Positions 53,097 through 62,263 of a stretch of 64,000 nucleotides of DNA are shown one piece after another; the first letter of the stretch is position 1, and every line of letters starts with the position of its first letter. Under the pieces are notes generated by a model that was not told the DNA's origin, ran no database searches, and saw only the letters and a list, made by a program, of their open reading frames with translations. The position numbers and the translations under genes are program-made. The stretch lies in contig CAZSXW010000002.1 of the NCBI GenBank assembly GCA_964610385.1, positions 186,001 through 250,000 on the forward strand, given 5' to 3'. This DNA comes from CAZBSE01 sp964610385. Lineage in GTDB: Bacteria > Actinomycetota > Humimicrobiia > Humimicrobiales > Humimicrobiaceae.

Positions 53097-53265
53097 ATCT
53101 TAGGACAGGAGGCAACTTTTAGAAATAACCGAGGTTTGTAATTGAAAGAAAACAAACAGTAGGTTAAAAGTCTGAAAAGTCCCTGAGAAAAGTTCTAAGA
53201 TATGCCCCGAGATTTTAAGTAGCCTAATGCGCTAGCAATGGTGAAAGATAACTCGGGGTTTATTT
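53097..53265 (+). ncRNA. Putative structured small RNA, class unknown
   Basis: About 165 bases between a consensus promoter and a terminator-like stem, notably richer in G and C than its flanks. One arm can form from ACTTTT/AAAAGT (53115-53120 with 53166-53171), AACC/GGTT (53127-53130 with 53162-53165) and GTTTGT/ACAAAC (53134-53139 with 53152-53157). A purine-rich linker with two GAAAAGT-like repeats follows. A second arm is closed by GCCCCGAG/CTCGGGGT (53204-53211 with 53252-53259) around a 40-base internal segment containing GCGCTAGC. I compared it by eye with the main riboswitch classes, RNase P, tmRNA, SRP and 6S RNA and found no firm match. AGTCCCTGAG recalls a 6S RNA motif but nothing else fits. 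Confidence 0.6.
53204..53265 (+). terminator. Terminal stem and U-rich tail of the RNA candidate
   Basis: GCCCCGAG (53204-53211) pairs with CTCGGGGT (53252-53259), 8 bp including one G-U pair, followed by a T-rich tail broken by two A. The long internal segment is unusual for a simple terminator, so the stem may be part of the RNA fold. Confidence 0.5.
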
Positions 53266-53272
53266 ATTGTTA

Positions 53273-55858
53273 TCACAGGACCTTGGTAAATAGTTGTATC
53301 AAAGAAGGGTCAAACTGAGTCCCGGAACATCTATATAATTCTTCTATTGCTTCTTCCCTGCTTACAGCCTTCTTATAACATCTATCATGAGTCATTACAT
53401 CGAATGCATCAACAATATTTATTATCCTTGCTTCCAGAGGGATTTTTTCTCCTTTTAATCCTCTGGGATAACCATTACCATTCCAGTGTTCATGATGTGA
53501 TAATATACCCACGGATATGGGAGATAGTTGCGGAGATGAGGAAGAAATATTATATCCGATTTCAGGATGCTTTTTTATTATCTCCCATTCCTTTTTAGTG
53601 AGCTTACCTTTCTTTGTAAGAATTTCATCAGGTATTGCTATCTTTCCTATATCATGAAGAGTAGAAAGAAGTGATAATTCATTTAATTTATTATCTGGAA
53701 GCTTTAATTCGCGTCCTAAAAGAAGAGCCATTTTCCTCAATCTTATGGCATGTTCTTCAGTCTCATAACTTTTTTCCTGAAGAGTTGTTTCCAGAGACGC
53801 TATTATTGAACTTGATATGGTGTCTCTTTCAAGTAATTTTCTACTGTACATGCGGTCTTCAGCCTCTTTTATTACAGTTTTAATGTTACAGTTATAATCT
53901 CTCTTAGTGGAAGTACCAAGAGATATGCTCAGGGGTATTTTTTGATCTGTTGTCTTGAGACACTTTTCTCTTATTCTATTTATTATAATTTCAGAATTTT
54001 TTTCAGTAGTGTTAGGCAGCAGTATAGAAAACTCGTCTCCACCCCATCTGGCAATAATATCTTCTTTTCTGCAGCATCTCTTTAAAATATTTGCGGTTTT
54101 CTTTAATATTCTATCACCTTCCCTTGGGCTGAAGGCATCATTTACAAGCTTTAATCCATTGACATCTCCTATAATAAAACTTAATGGAAGCTGCCTTTTT
54201 GTATCAAGTCTTTTAACCTCCTCTTCAAAATATGCCCTGTTATATAATCCCGTAAGCTTATCCTTTAACAACAGGAATCTTACTTCCTCTTCTGCCTGCT
54301 TCCTTTCCAGTATATTGGTAAAGATATCTGCAGCTATTTTTAGCAGCTTTACATCATCTCTCTTCCAGGTTTTCTTTTCTCTCATAGAATCCAGTCCCAT
54401 ATAACCTATAAGAGATTCGTTGTATATTATCGGAACAGCTATAATTGATTTTATTTTCTGTGACTGGAGAATTTCCTTGGCTTGCTTTTTCTTTACCTTG
54501 ATTTTAGAAACATCCGGGATCTTTACGACTTCCAGCTTATTCAGTTTTTTCATCCACATAGGAACTTCTTCAGCAAAAAGATTCATTATATTTTTCAGCT
54601 GCGGCTTAACTCCTTTACCAAACCACTCATAAGTTATTCCGGATTTTATTTTAAAGTTCTTTAAAACACATACATAGCCGTGATCGGTATTGGTAAATCT
54701 TACTATCTCCTCAAGAGCGTTTTTTATACCTTCATCAATATTATCCAGCTCGAGATTAATAAAGCTTTTGGACAATGCGGCAATAAGATTTTCAAACCTT
54801 TTACGGTAGTGCAAAGACTTGTTCATCTTATTCTGCTTGGTAATATCTCTAAGTAATACCAGTCTGCCTATAAAAATTTTATCATTTAAAAAAATAGGAT
54901 TTATTGTCATCTCGTATTGTTTTTTGCTCTTTATACCCTCAAGGATTATACTACTGCAAATTCTATCAATACCGGGAATATTTTTAAAATAATTCTTATG
55001 ACCAGTCATGATCTCAGTGATATGTTTTCCTAAAAAATTACTGGTGTAACTTTTAAAGATATTCCTGGCTGGATGATTTATATATAAAATACGGTTATCG
55101 CTGTCCAGTATGATTATATGTTCTCTTATGGTATCGAAGACCTTTTCACGAGCAATCGGGACAATATCTACTATCCTCAAACGGCTACTAAACCCTAATA
55201 TTATTACAGCGCTACTGATTATCAAGAAGAGAGGTGTTATATCTATAATATTGAAAGGTTTAAATCCTATAGTATGTACTGCGTATGTAAACCATGGTAT
55301 TGAAAGTAAGAATATTATGCTTATGGATTTAACAGGTAAAATACTAAATCTCGAGCTTAAAATACGTATGATTATATAGTAAGTCATTAATATCACTGCA
55401 CCAAAATATGCTGTCCATATCCAGAACCACACGCCATATTCACGGACTAGTAAATTAGAATTACTATCTAATAAGATATTTTTCCATAACAATCCGTGAA
55501 AATCATTTGTGATTATTAAGGCCATAGTAAGAAATGGCACAATGCTTATAAGAGCTGTATTTTTAACTGTTATCCATCTTTTATAACCTGTATTCTGAAG
55601 AATTACTAATAAGTATAGCAAAGGCACGACAGCTATTACTATGTATTCTATCCTGTCCATAAGGATTTTTACTGTAAGATTGCTGCTTAATAAATAGAAA
55701 GTCTTTACTATCATCCATATTAAACAATTTACCATCAATAATATTCCTGCTATGGTGTCAGTGTGCCTTCTTTTCTTCCGGATCTGCCAGATAAATATTA
55801 TTGATGCTATTATTCCTAAAATTAATACTATAATATATGACAGGTTCTGAATATCCAT
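53273..55858 (-). CDS. 7TM-PAS-GAF-GGDEF-HD-GYP c-di-GMP signalling protein
   Basis: An 861-residue membrane protein. Seven N-terminal helices (about 1-225), a PAS domain (about 235-350), a GAF-like domain (about 355-515; FTNTDHGYVCV, SIIAVPIIYNESLIGYMGLDS), GGDEF (about 525-680) and HD-GYP (about 690-861). The cyclase signature is intact (RWGGDEF), unlike the paralogue at 6503. HD-GYP motifs HDIGKIAIPDE, HPEIGYNI, SHHEHWNGNGYP and DAFDVMTHDR are complete. It may therefore both make and degrade c-di-GMP, controlled by the sensor domains. It ends just beyond the RNA candidate on the opposite strand. Confidence 0.92.
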   Translation of the reverse strand: MDIQNLSYIIVLILGIIASIIFIWQIRKKRRHTDTIAGILLMVNCLIWMIVKTFYLLSSNLTVKILMDRIEYIVIAVVPLLYLLVILQNTGYKRWITVKNTALISIVPFLTMALIITNDFHGLLWKNILLDSNSNLLVREYGVWFWIWTAYFGAVILMTYYIIIRILSSRFSILPVKSISIIFLLSIPWFTYAVHTIGFKPFNIIDITPLFLIISSAVIILGFSSRLRIVDIVPIAREKVFDTIREHIIILDSDNRILYINHPARNIFKSYTSNFLGKHITEIMTGHKNYFKNIPGIDRICSSIILEGIKSKKQYEMTINPIFLNDKIFIGRLVLLRDITKQNKMNKSLHYRKRFENLIAALSKSFINLELDNIDEGIKNALEEIVRFTNTDHGYVCVLKNFKIKSGITYEWFGKGVKPQLKNIMNLFAEEVPMWMKKLNKLEVVKIPDVSKIKVKKKQAKEILQSQKIKSIIAVPIIYNESLIGYMGLDSMREKKTWKRDDVKLLKIAADIFTNILERKQAEEEVRFLLLKDKLTGLYNRAYFEEEVKRLDTKRQLPLSFIIGDVNGLKLVNDAFSPREGDRILKKTANILKRCCRKEDIIARWGGDEFSILLPNTTEKNSEIIINRIREKCLKTTDQKIPLSISLGTSTKRDYNCNIKTVIKEAEDRMYSRKLLERDTISSSIIASLETTLQEKSYETEEHAIRLRKMALLLGRELKLPDNKLNELSLLSTLHDIGKIAIPDEILTKKGKLTKKEWEIIKKHPEIGYNISSSSPQLSPISVGILSHHEHWNGNGYPRGLKGEKIPLEARIINIVDAFDVMTHDRCYKKAVSREEAIEELYRCSGTQFDPSLIQLFTKVL

Positions 55859-56151
55859 TTATATATCTTTAATTTCTTCGTCTTATTTTATACTTCTAAA
55901 ATAATATAATTAAATTTATTATATACAATTGTTTTATATATATAATAAATTTATATATTAAAAAATATTTATTATATATATTATCATAAAAATAAATAAT
56001 TTAATATATATTTATTTAAGTATTTTATTAATATATTATTATTCAATAATATAAAAATAATAATTAAGAAGGTATATAAAAGGATATGTATCTGTTATCT
56101 ACCCGTTTAAAAGATATTTTTAAAGAAGTTTAAACAATAATGAATTCTTAC
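55859..56151. other. Extremely AT-rich intergenic spacer
   Basis: A 293-base stretch made almost wholly of A and T, with many short TATATA and AATAATA tracts between the transketolase end and the GGDEF gene start. No gene or stable hairpin is seen. Confidence 0.5.
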
Positions 56152-57987
56152 TTAATCTTTACCTATTAAATATTTAACTTTTTTTATTATTGAACTGCTT
56201 GATATCTCTTCATATTCCAACAGTTCTGAAGGTTTTCCGCTTCTTGGCATTTTTTTAACTGCAAGTATATATACGGGTGTTTTCTCCGTTGCTGCACTTT
56301 TTACAGCTTCCCCTAAGCCGCCCTGGGCAAAATGGTCTTCTACCGTTATTATTGCTTTTGTCTCCCTCTGAGCTTTAAGAATAGTCTCCCTGTCTATCGG
56401 CTTAATGCAGTATAAATCGACCACTCTTATCATTATATTTTCATTTTTTAACATATCATAGGCTTTTAACGCTTCATGTAAAGTAATCCCTGCAGCACAG
56501 ACAGTTACTTTATCATCTTTACCTTCTTTTAAAACCTTACTTCCACCGATTTCAAAACTATCTTTTTCATCATATATAATAGGCGTTTCCATCCTGGTGG
56601 TCCTTATATATACATTACCAAAATGCTCGGCAGCTTTTTCCACCAATTTTTCCGTCGATATTCCATCCGAAGGATATAATACCACTGAATCAAGTAAAGT
56701 CCTGAACATTGCAATATCTTCCAGTCCCATCTGAGAAGGACCGTCTGCCCCAATAGAGACACCGACATGAGAACCCACAAATTTTATATTCGATCCCGAA
56801 TATTGACTCATTCTTATCTGATCAAAAGCTCTGGTAAGGAATGAAGCAAATGACGATACAAAAGGTATTTTTCCCCTTAAAGATAATCCAAGAGCTGTAC
56901 CCACCATATTTTGTTCTGCTATGTACATCTCAAAAAATCTTTCTGGATAGTGTTTCTCAAATATTTCTGAATAGGTTGAATTACTTACCTCAGCATCAAG
57001 CACTACCATTTGAGGAAATTTTGGGAATATGTTCACCAGCGCATAACCATAAGCTTTCCTTGTAGGGATTTTATCGCCTTCTATAGATATCTCATCTGAT
57101 TTTTTTATTTCTGATTTGTTTATGACTATCTGCTCCGGATTTAATATTTCTCCTTTTATCTCCTTGTCGACTTCTCCCAGTTCCTTAAGAGCGTCATCCA
57201 TTTGTTCCCTTGAAATTGCTTTGCCGTGCCAGCCTTCTTTATCTTCCAGCATTCTTACCCCCTTACCTTTAATAGTTCTGGCCACCAGCATTGACGGTTT
57301 GCCCTTTACCTCAAGAGCACTTTTAAAAGCATCAGCTATCTCTTCAATATTATGACCGTCGACCATAAAAGTCTCCCATCCAAATGATGATATCCTGTCT
57401 TTATAATCTTTAATTCTGCTGCCATACATTGTTTCCTTACTCTGACCAAGCCTGTTAACATCTATTATTCCTATTAGATTGTCAAGTTTATAATGAAAAG
57501 CTAATTGCATGGCTTCCCACTGGGATCCTTCGCTTATTTCACCATCTCCCAAGAGGACGAAAGTCTTATATGGTAATTTATCTATATACTTGGCATTCAA
57601 AGCCATACCCAATCCTATGGAAAGCCCCTGGCCCAGTGATCCTGTTGCAGCTTCGGCATATTCAAAATTTGGAGTAGGATGACCTTCAAGTCTGCTGCTG
57701 AATTCTCTTAATGTCAGCATTTCTTCCTCACTGACGGCTCCGGCAGCAGCCCATAGTGAATATAATAATGGTGAAGCATGACCTTTGGAAAAAATCAATC
57801 GGTCATTATTTATATAATCTATATCATTGATCCTAAATCTGAAAAAACCTCCGAATAATAAAGTGGCCATCAGTTCGACTGCCGATAAGGAGGACGACGG
57901 ATGACCGGAACCTGCCTTGGTGGTTGAAATTAATATGTAATACCTGATAAGTTTCGATATTTTCTCGATCCTTTCTTTATTAAGCAC
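56152..57987 (-). CDS. tkt: Transketolase
   Basis: Single-chain TPP enzyme of the pentose phosphate pathway. The TPP motif is GDGEISEGSQWEAMQLA(...)IDVN, with SKGHASP, GHPTP and SLGQGLSIGLGMA in the first half. The pyrimidine-binding half has YIAEQNMVGTALGLSLRGKIPFVSSFASF and DGPSQMG, and the C-terminal domain contains TVEDHFAQGGLGEAV. I chose GTG 57987 (611 residues): GGAGG lies 4-5 bases upstream and the protein starts MLNKERIEKISK as in the family. The frame stays open to TTG 58074, but that TTG is the first half of a TTGACA element (58074-58069) that may be a -35, with a poor TAAATC as -10. Confidence 0.9.
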   Translation of the reverse strand: MLNKERIEKISKLIRYYILISTTKAGSGHPSSSLSAVELMATLLFGGFFRFRINDIDYINNDRLIFSKGHASPLLYSLWAAAGAVSEEEMLTLREFSSRLEGHPTPNFEYAEAATGSLGQGLSIGLGMALNAKYIDKLPYKTFVLLGDGEISEGSQWEAMQLAFHYKLDNLIGIIDVNRLGQSKETMYGSRIKDYKDRISSFGWETFMVDGHNIEEIADAFKSALEVKGKPSMLVARTIKGKGVRMLEDKEGWHGKAISREQMDDALKELGEVDKEIKGEILNPEQIVINKSEIKKSDEISIEGDKIPTRKAYGYALVNIFPKFPQMVVLDAEVSNSTYSEIFEKHYPERFFEMYIAEQNMVGTALGLSLRGKIPFVSSFASFLTRAFDQIRMSQYSGSNIKFVGSHVGVSIGADGPSQMGLEDIAMFRTLLDSVVLYPSDGISTEKLVEKAAEHFGNVYIRTTRMETPIIYDEKDSFEIGGSKVLKEGKDDKVTVCAAGITLHEALKAYDMLKNENIMIRVVDLYCIKPIDRETILKAQRETKAIITVEDHFAQGGLGEAVKSAATEKTPVYILAVKKMPRSGKPSELLEYEEISSSSIIKKVKYLIGKD

Positions 57988-58102
57988 TTTTCCTCCAATC
58001 AAATAGTTATTGTCTTTTTCTTTTATAAAACCAATATTTTGGTTTGATTTAACATATTTATACTGGTTTGTCAAATATATTAAAAACTTTAAATGGCATC
58101 CT

Positions 58103-59452
58103 TCATCGGGGCTCTACATGTATTGATATGCCATATATATTATTAAATTTTTTCTTTATATCATTTTCTATCTTAGTGATTACATAGTGCGCTTTTTTAA
58201 CACTCACATTTTTTTTCAGTCTGCAGTGAAAGGCCAGATTATACATCTTGTCTTTCTTAAGGATTGTGAAATTGTGACATGTCTCAGGATCAATATAAGG
58301 AGAGACCTCTCTTTTAATACCTGAAATAAGATCATCTGATACATCTGTGACATCATTCCAATGCTCACTACATCTAAAATCCTCAACGTGAATGTAAACC
58401 CTCCTAACGTTATTTATTTTATCTTTTATCCTTTTTTCGATTATATTGGTCAATTTATCGGCATTTTCAAGACTTAGATTCTCATCCAGTTTTATGTGGA
58501 GAGTAATATCAACAGAATTTTTGATATTATATATAAAAATATTATGGACATCTTTTATATTCTCATAGTTCATTACGATTTCTTTTACATTTTCTTCTAC
58601 ATCAGATTCAGTTTGTATAAATCTTGTTTCTAGAATGATTTCCGAACCAGGTACTTTTTCCAATATCTTTTTTTTGATCTTCTTTTTCAAATTATCAGCC
58701 TGCGAAAGATATAGATTACTCCCAACACAGATTTCCGTATTTACAAATTTAGTGTTTCCAACCTCATGTATTTTGAGTTTATTTATGGATTCTATTTCTT
58801 TTATCCCCCCTAAAATTTCTGTAATCCCATCTGTGATTTCTTTTGGAATATAGTCAAGCAAGTTTCTTATTATCTTTATTGATAACTTTATACTAAAGGT
58901 TAAAACTATCAAGGAAACTATTATAGAAGCTATGGGATCGGCTATATATATCCCGATATTTGCAAGATATAACCCTGCTATTACTATTATCGAACTCAAA
59001 ATATCACTGGAATAGTTTATGAATTCTGCCTTTAAAGCAAAAGAGTTATATTTCCTTGCCGTTCTACCAAGGAAAAAGACCCTTATTAAATTTATAAATA
59101 TAGCTATCACCAGGACTATAAAAACATATATGTTTAATTTTAATTCTATATTTCTATATATTATTCTTAGAATGGACTTGTAAATAATAAAAAAGCTTAA
59201 AGCAGAAATTATTATTATTTCTATAAAAGCAGACAGATTTTCATACTTGCCGTGTCCATAAGTATGATCTTTATCAGCAGGTCTTAATGATATCCTAACG
59301 GCCAGGTAAGTTATAAGAGCTGTAACAATATCTAAACCGTTATTAACAGCTTCCGAAAATACACCTATACTATTGGTAAAATAAGAAACTGCTATTTTAA
59401 TAGCTACCAAAAATACAGATATAATAAGTGAAAAAAGTGCAATTCTTTTCAT
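58103..59452 (-). CDS. Cation diffusion facilitator with an extended C-terminus
   Basis: A 449-residue metal/proton antiporter. Six N-terminal helices (about 1-200) have the CDF motifs GVFSEAVNNGLDIVTA in TM2, HTYGHGKYEN after it, and FINYSSDILSS in TM5. The primary metal site, H/D-x3-D in each of TM2 and TM5 of characterised zinc and iron exporters, reads N37-x3-D41 and N146-x3-D150 here. After TM6 come three successive ferredoxin-like ZT-dimer-type domains (about 205-290, 292-372, 373-449) instead of one. Length is about 150 residues above the family norm. Asparagine at this site is discussed for some manganese exporters; the metal here is unknown. Confidence 0.9.
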   Translation of the reverse strand: MKRIALFSLIISVFLVAIKIAVSYFTNSIGVFSEAVNNGLDIVTALITYLAVRISLRPADKDHTYGHGKYENLSAFIEIIIISALSFFIIYKSILRIIYRNIELKLNIYVFIVLVIAIFINLIRVFFLGRTARKYNSFALKAEFINYSSDILSSIIVIAGLYLANIGIYIADPIASIIVSLIVLTFSIKLSIKIIRNLLDYIPKEITDGITEILGGIKEIESINKLKIHEVGNTKFVNTEICVGSNLYLSQADNLKKKIKKKILEKVPGSEIILETRFIQTESDVEENVKEIVMNYENIKDVHNIFIYNIKNSVDITLHIKLDENLSLENADKLTNIIEKRIKDKINNVRRVYIHVEDFRCSEHWNDVTDVSDDLISGIKREVSPYIDPETCHNFTILKKDKMYNLAFHCRLKKNVSVKKAHYVITKIENDIKKKFNNIYGISIHVEPR

Positions 59453-59500
59453 TTATATAAGTTTATTTATCATAAATATTTTACAGATTTAATAACAGTC

Positions 59501-60868
59501 TTAACTGCTTTCCAAAACCTCTCCGGCAGCTTTTCTGTTAAAAATCCTTATTTCAAACAACATGAATATGACTGCGATTGATATTGATAAAAAGTCAGCA
59601 GAAGGCATTGCCATCCAAACTCCGTTTAATCCAAAAAACTTAGGAAGTATATAGATGGCCGGGATAAGAAATAGAAACTGTTTGGTAGTGATGATTATCA
59701 GAGCCTGTGCTGCTTTCCCCAGCGACTGGAAAAAACTTGCGATTACCATATGCATACCCACAAGAGGGAAAAATATTATCAAAATCCTTAAAGGTATTAT
59801 CCCGGTATTAACAAGTAGACTGTCACTGCTGAAAATACCAAGAAAATAACGCGGGAAAAACATCATCGGTATAAAAGCCAGAAATGATATAATAGTAGTC
59901 CACATTATTGCCATACCCAGTACTTTTTTTACTCTATGATATAATTTTGCACCATAATTAAAACTTGATATAGTAGCAAAACTCTGAGAAATCCCTATTA
60001 CAGGTATCTGGATAAGACCTATCATTCTGTAAGCTATTCCTAAAATAGCTATATGAATATCATTACCATATAATTGAAGCGACCGGTTAAAGATCATGAC
60101 TACTACACTCGCAATCGTCATCATAAAAAAATTAGGACAGCCTATCAGCAGTATCTCCTTTATACACCTAAAATTTATCTTAAACATCGACATGCTGAAC
60201 CGGTAAATACTTCTACCTGACATATAGAACCAGATTATAAGAGCAGTGCTTATTACCTGACTTATAATGGTAGCTACAGCAGCTCCCTTTATACCCATAT
60301 TTAGACCAAAAATAAAAATAGGGTCGATTATGATATTCAGCAGCGACCCTATTGCAATAAAATACATCGATGCTCTTGGTTTTCCTTCTGCCCTGACAAA
60401 ATCATTGGTAGCTATTAAAAAGGAAAGAAGAGTAAACCCTGGAAATACGATAACAAGATATTCTTTTGCCAAGGGCAGGACTTCAGTAGAGGCTCCAAAA
60501 AACACCAGTATTTTATCAATAAATATATATCCTAAAATTATAAATATGATATTTAAAACTATATTTAAGACTATCCCGTTTCCGGTAACATTTACAGCTT
60601 TACTTTTATCTTCTTTCCCGAGCAATCTTGATATTATTGAAGCAGAACCTGTCCCTACCATCAGTCCTACAGCCATCATAGCTAACAGTATTGGCAATGC
60701 AATTGAAAGTGCAGTTATGGCAAGTGGGCCCGCTCCCCTTCCCACAAATATAGTGTCAACAATAACGTACAGAAATCCTAACATTATCCCTAATATTCCA
60801 GGTGCAGCAAATTTGAACAGCAGTTTATTTAGGTTACCTTTTAATATTTGATTTCTCTCGGAATACAT
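59501..60868 (-). CDS. MATE-family multidrug/toxin efflux transporter
   Basis: A 455-residue polytopic protein with about 12 hydrophobic helices in two repeats. The N-terminal LLFKFAAPGILGIMLGFLYVIVDTIFVGRGAGPLAITALSIALPI and GTGSASIISRLLGKED are typical of the DinF/NorM-like MATE group, and the second half begins near FRCIKEILLIGCPNFF. These export cationic drugs or metabolites against Na+ or H+. It lies 4 bases after the glycosyltransferase gene, so a lipid or glycoconjugate flippase role is also conceivable. Confidence 0.92.
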   Translation of the reverse strand: MYSERNQILKGNLNKLLFKFAAPGILGIMLGFLYVIVDTIFVGRGAGPLAITALSIALPILLAMMAVGLMVGTGSASIISRLLGKEDKSKAVNVTGNGIVLNIVLNIIFIILGYIFIDKILVFFGASTEVLPLAKEYLVIVFPGFTLLSFLIATNDFVRAEGKPRASMYFIAIGSLLNIIIDPIFIFGLNMGIKGAAVATIISQVISTALIIWFYMSGRSIYRFSMSMFKINFRCIKEILLIGCPNFFMMTIASVVVMIFNRSLQLYGNDIHIAILGIAYRMIGLIQIPVIGISQSFATISSFNYGAKLYHRVKKVLGMAIMWTTIISFLAFIPMMFFPRYFLGIFSSDSLLVNTGIIPLRILIIFFPLVGMHMVIASFFQSLGKAAQALIIITTKQFLFLIPAIYILPKFFGLNGVWMAMPSADFLSISIAVIFMLFEIRIFNRKAAGEVLESS

Positions 60869-60872
60869 ACTT

Positions 60873-62057
60873 TTATGATTTACTTACAAAATCTAAAGAA
60901 TGCGTGTACAATCTACCCTTCCAGCTGATGCTGGGCTCATTCCTCTTTCTGAATATCAATGCCAGATCCATAAAAATCATATAAAATATTGAAATAGGAT
61001 GCAGGAATATATTATAGATTTTTCCATTTATCTTTAAAACTGCCATAGCCCTTGTTAGTAATATGACCAATATCTGAAACGATAATAATGCCAGGTTTAT
61101 ATTGAATAACACATTAACATTAAAATCTATAAAAAGTATTGCTGGCAGTAAAATAAAAGGTTGAAGGAAAAATATAAAAAGAACTAATATAATTGATGAT
61201 ACCGATATCTTATTATTATTGAAATTACCCATAAATATCCTGCAGAATCCATCATATATATCCCTGAAATTCTTATATAGACTGGTTGAGTATATCTTTA
61301 CACCGTTAAATATCATAAACTTATAGCCCATTTTTATAAATAGTTTAGATATACTTGTATCTTCAATACAGCTGCCTCTTATTCTTTCATGCCCTCCTAT
61401 AGCCATATAGCTTTTTCTCCGTGCAAGCATCAAACTTCCTATACCGCTTCCGAATATTGGTATTTTTGATTTCTTCATAAAAACCAGAGGCGGTATCAAT
61501 ACCTGAAAATTTGTCAGTCCTATTACCATTCTTTCGTGAAATGAATTCATCATTTGTCTGGGACACGCTGAAAGTATATCAAGTTTCTCTTTTAAGAGGC
61601 AAGCTATTGCACTTGAAACAGAATTTTTTTCATGTACGGTATCAGCATCCGTAAAAAAAAGATATTCTCCCTTTGATTTTTTAAACAACTGGTAGCAGGC
61701 ATAATTTTTACCAGTCCAGCCCTTTTTTAGAGGTTTCCCCTTTATCAATTTTAAAAATCCACAATTCTTTGAGATATTCCTGACTATCTCTGCTGTATTA
61801 TCTGTCGAGTTATCATCAAGTACTAATATCTCTATATTTTTATATCCCTGTGCTATAAGAGAATCAAGGCACTTTTTAATATTTTTTTCTTCATTCCTTG
61901 CAGGTATCAGGATCGATATAAGAGAGTTCTTCTCCTTGATCTTTTGTGTTAATTTATAATTTGATATGTCCTTGAAATAAATGCAATTTACTAAATAATT
62001 GACAAAGAATATCAAAAGTAAAAAAGATATTATTATGTTGTATACCAGCAATATCAT
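60873..62057 (-). CDS. GT2-family membrane glycosyltransferase
   Basis: A 394-residue enzyme. One N-terminal helix (about 1-25), a GT-A fold (about 45-270) and three or four C-terminal helices (about 285-375). ILIPARNEEKNIKKCLDSL and LDDNSTDNTAEI bind the nucleotide sugar; the metal motif is FFTDADTVH, and GCS-type IEDTSISKLFIKMGYK gives the acceptor-side acidic residues. The GWTGKNYAC motif is shared with hopanoid- and carotenoid-associated glycosyltransferases (HpnB/CruC type). The acceptor is unknown; it is probably co-transcribed with the MATE gene. Confidence 0.88.
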   Translation of the reverse strand: MILLVYNIIISFLLLIFFVNYLVNCIYFKDISNYKLTQKIKEKNSLISILIPARNEEKNIKKCLDSLIAQGYKNIEILVLDDNSTDNTAEIVRNISKNCGFLKLIKGKPLKKGWTGKNYACYQLFKKSKGEYLFFTDADTVHEKNSVSSAIACLLKEKLDILSACPRQMMNSFHERMVIGLTNFQVLIPPLVFMKKSKIPIFGSGIGSLMLARRKSYMAIGGHERIRGSCIEDTSISKLFIKMGYKFMIFNGVKIYSTSLYKNFRDIYDGFCRIFMGNFNNNKISVSSIILVLFIFFLQPFILLPAILFIDFNVNVLFNINLALLSFQILVILLTRAMAVLKINGKIYNIFLHPISIFYMIFMDLALIFRKRNEPSISWKGRLYTHSLDFVSKS

Positions 62058-62228
62058 TTTTAGAGACGTTTTCTTATTAAATAAAAGCCTTATAATGGAA
62101 ATCCTATTGGGTTATTATTATAACATAGATTGTATCCAAATCTTATAATTATATTATATTTCTCACTTCGTGACTGACACAAATATTTGATTATGGATAA
62201 ATCAATTTTATTGAAGGATATAAAAACA

Positions 62229-62257
62229 TTCAGATTATTCCTGTAAAACTGTATAAT
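62229..62257 (+). promoter_or_regulatory. Promoter of a probably leaderless gene
   Basis: TTCAGA (62229-62234), a 17-base spacer and a perfect TATAAT (62252-62257) end only 6 bases before ATG 62264, so transcription should start at or next to the A of the start codon. Confidence 0.6.
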
Positions 62258-62263
62258 ACTGAC

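Larger units (their letters stand above)
52867..53272. other. 406-base region with two divergent promoters and an RNA gene candidate
   Basis: No protein gene is evident. The left part holds the tyrA promoter (minus strand); the right part holds a plus-strand promoter, a structured transcript candidate and its terminator, listed separately. Confidence 0.6.

Noticed and set aside
53101..53265. Known riboswitch, 6S RNA, SRP RNA or RNase P RNA
   Set aside because: Core motifs of these classes that I can recall are absent. Only AGTCCCTGAG recalls 6S RNA, and its position and context do not fit, so I leave the class open.
55859..56151. Replication origin or AT-rich unwinding element
   Set aside because: The spacer is extremely AT-rich, but no DnaA-box cluster, dnaA, dnaN or other origin-linked gene is near.
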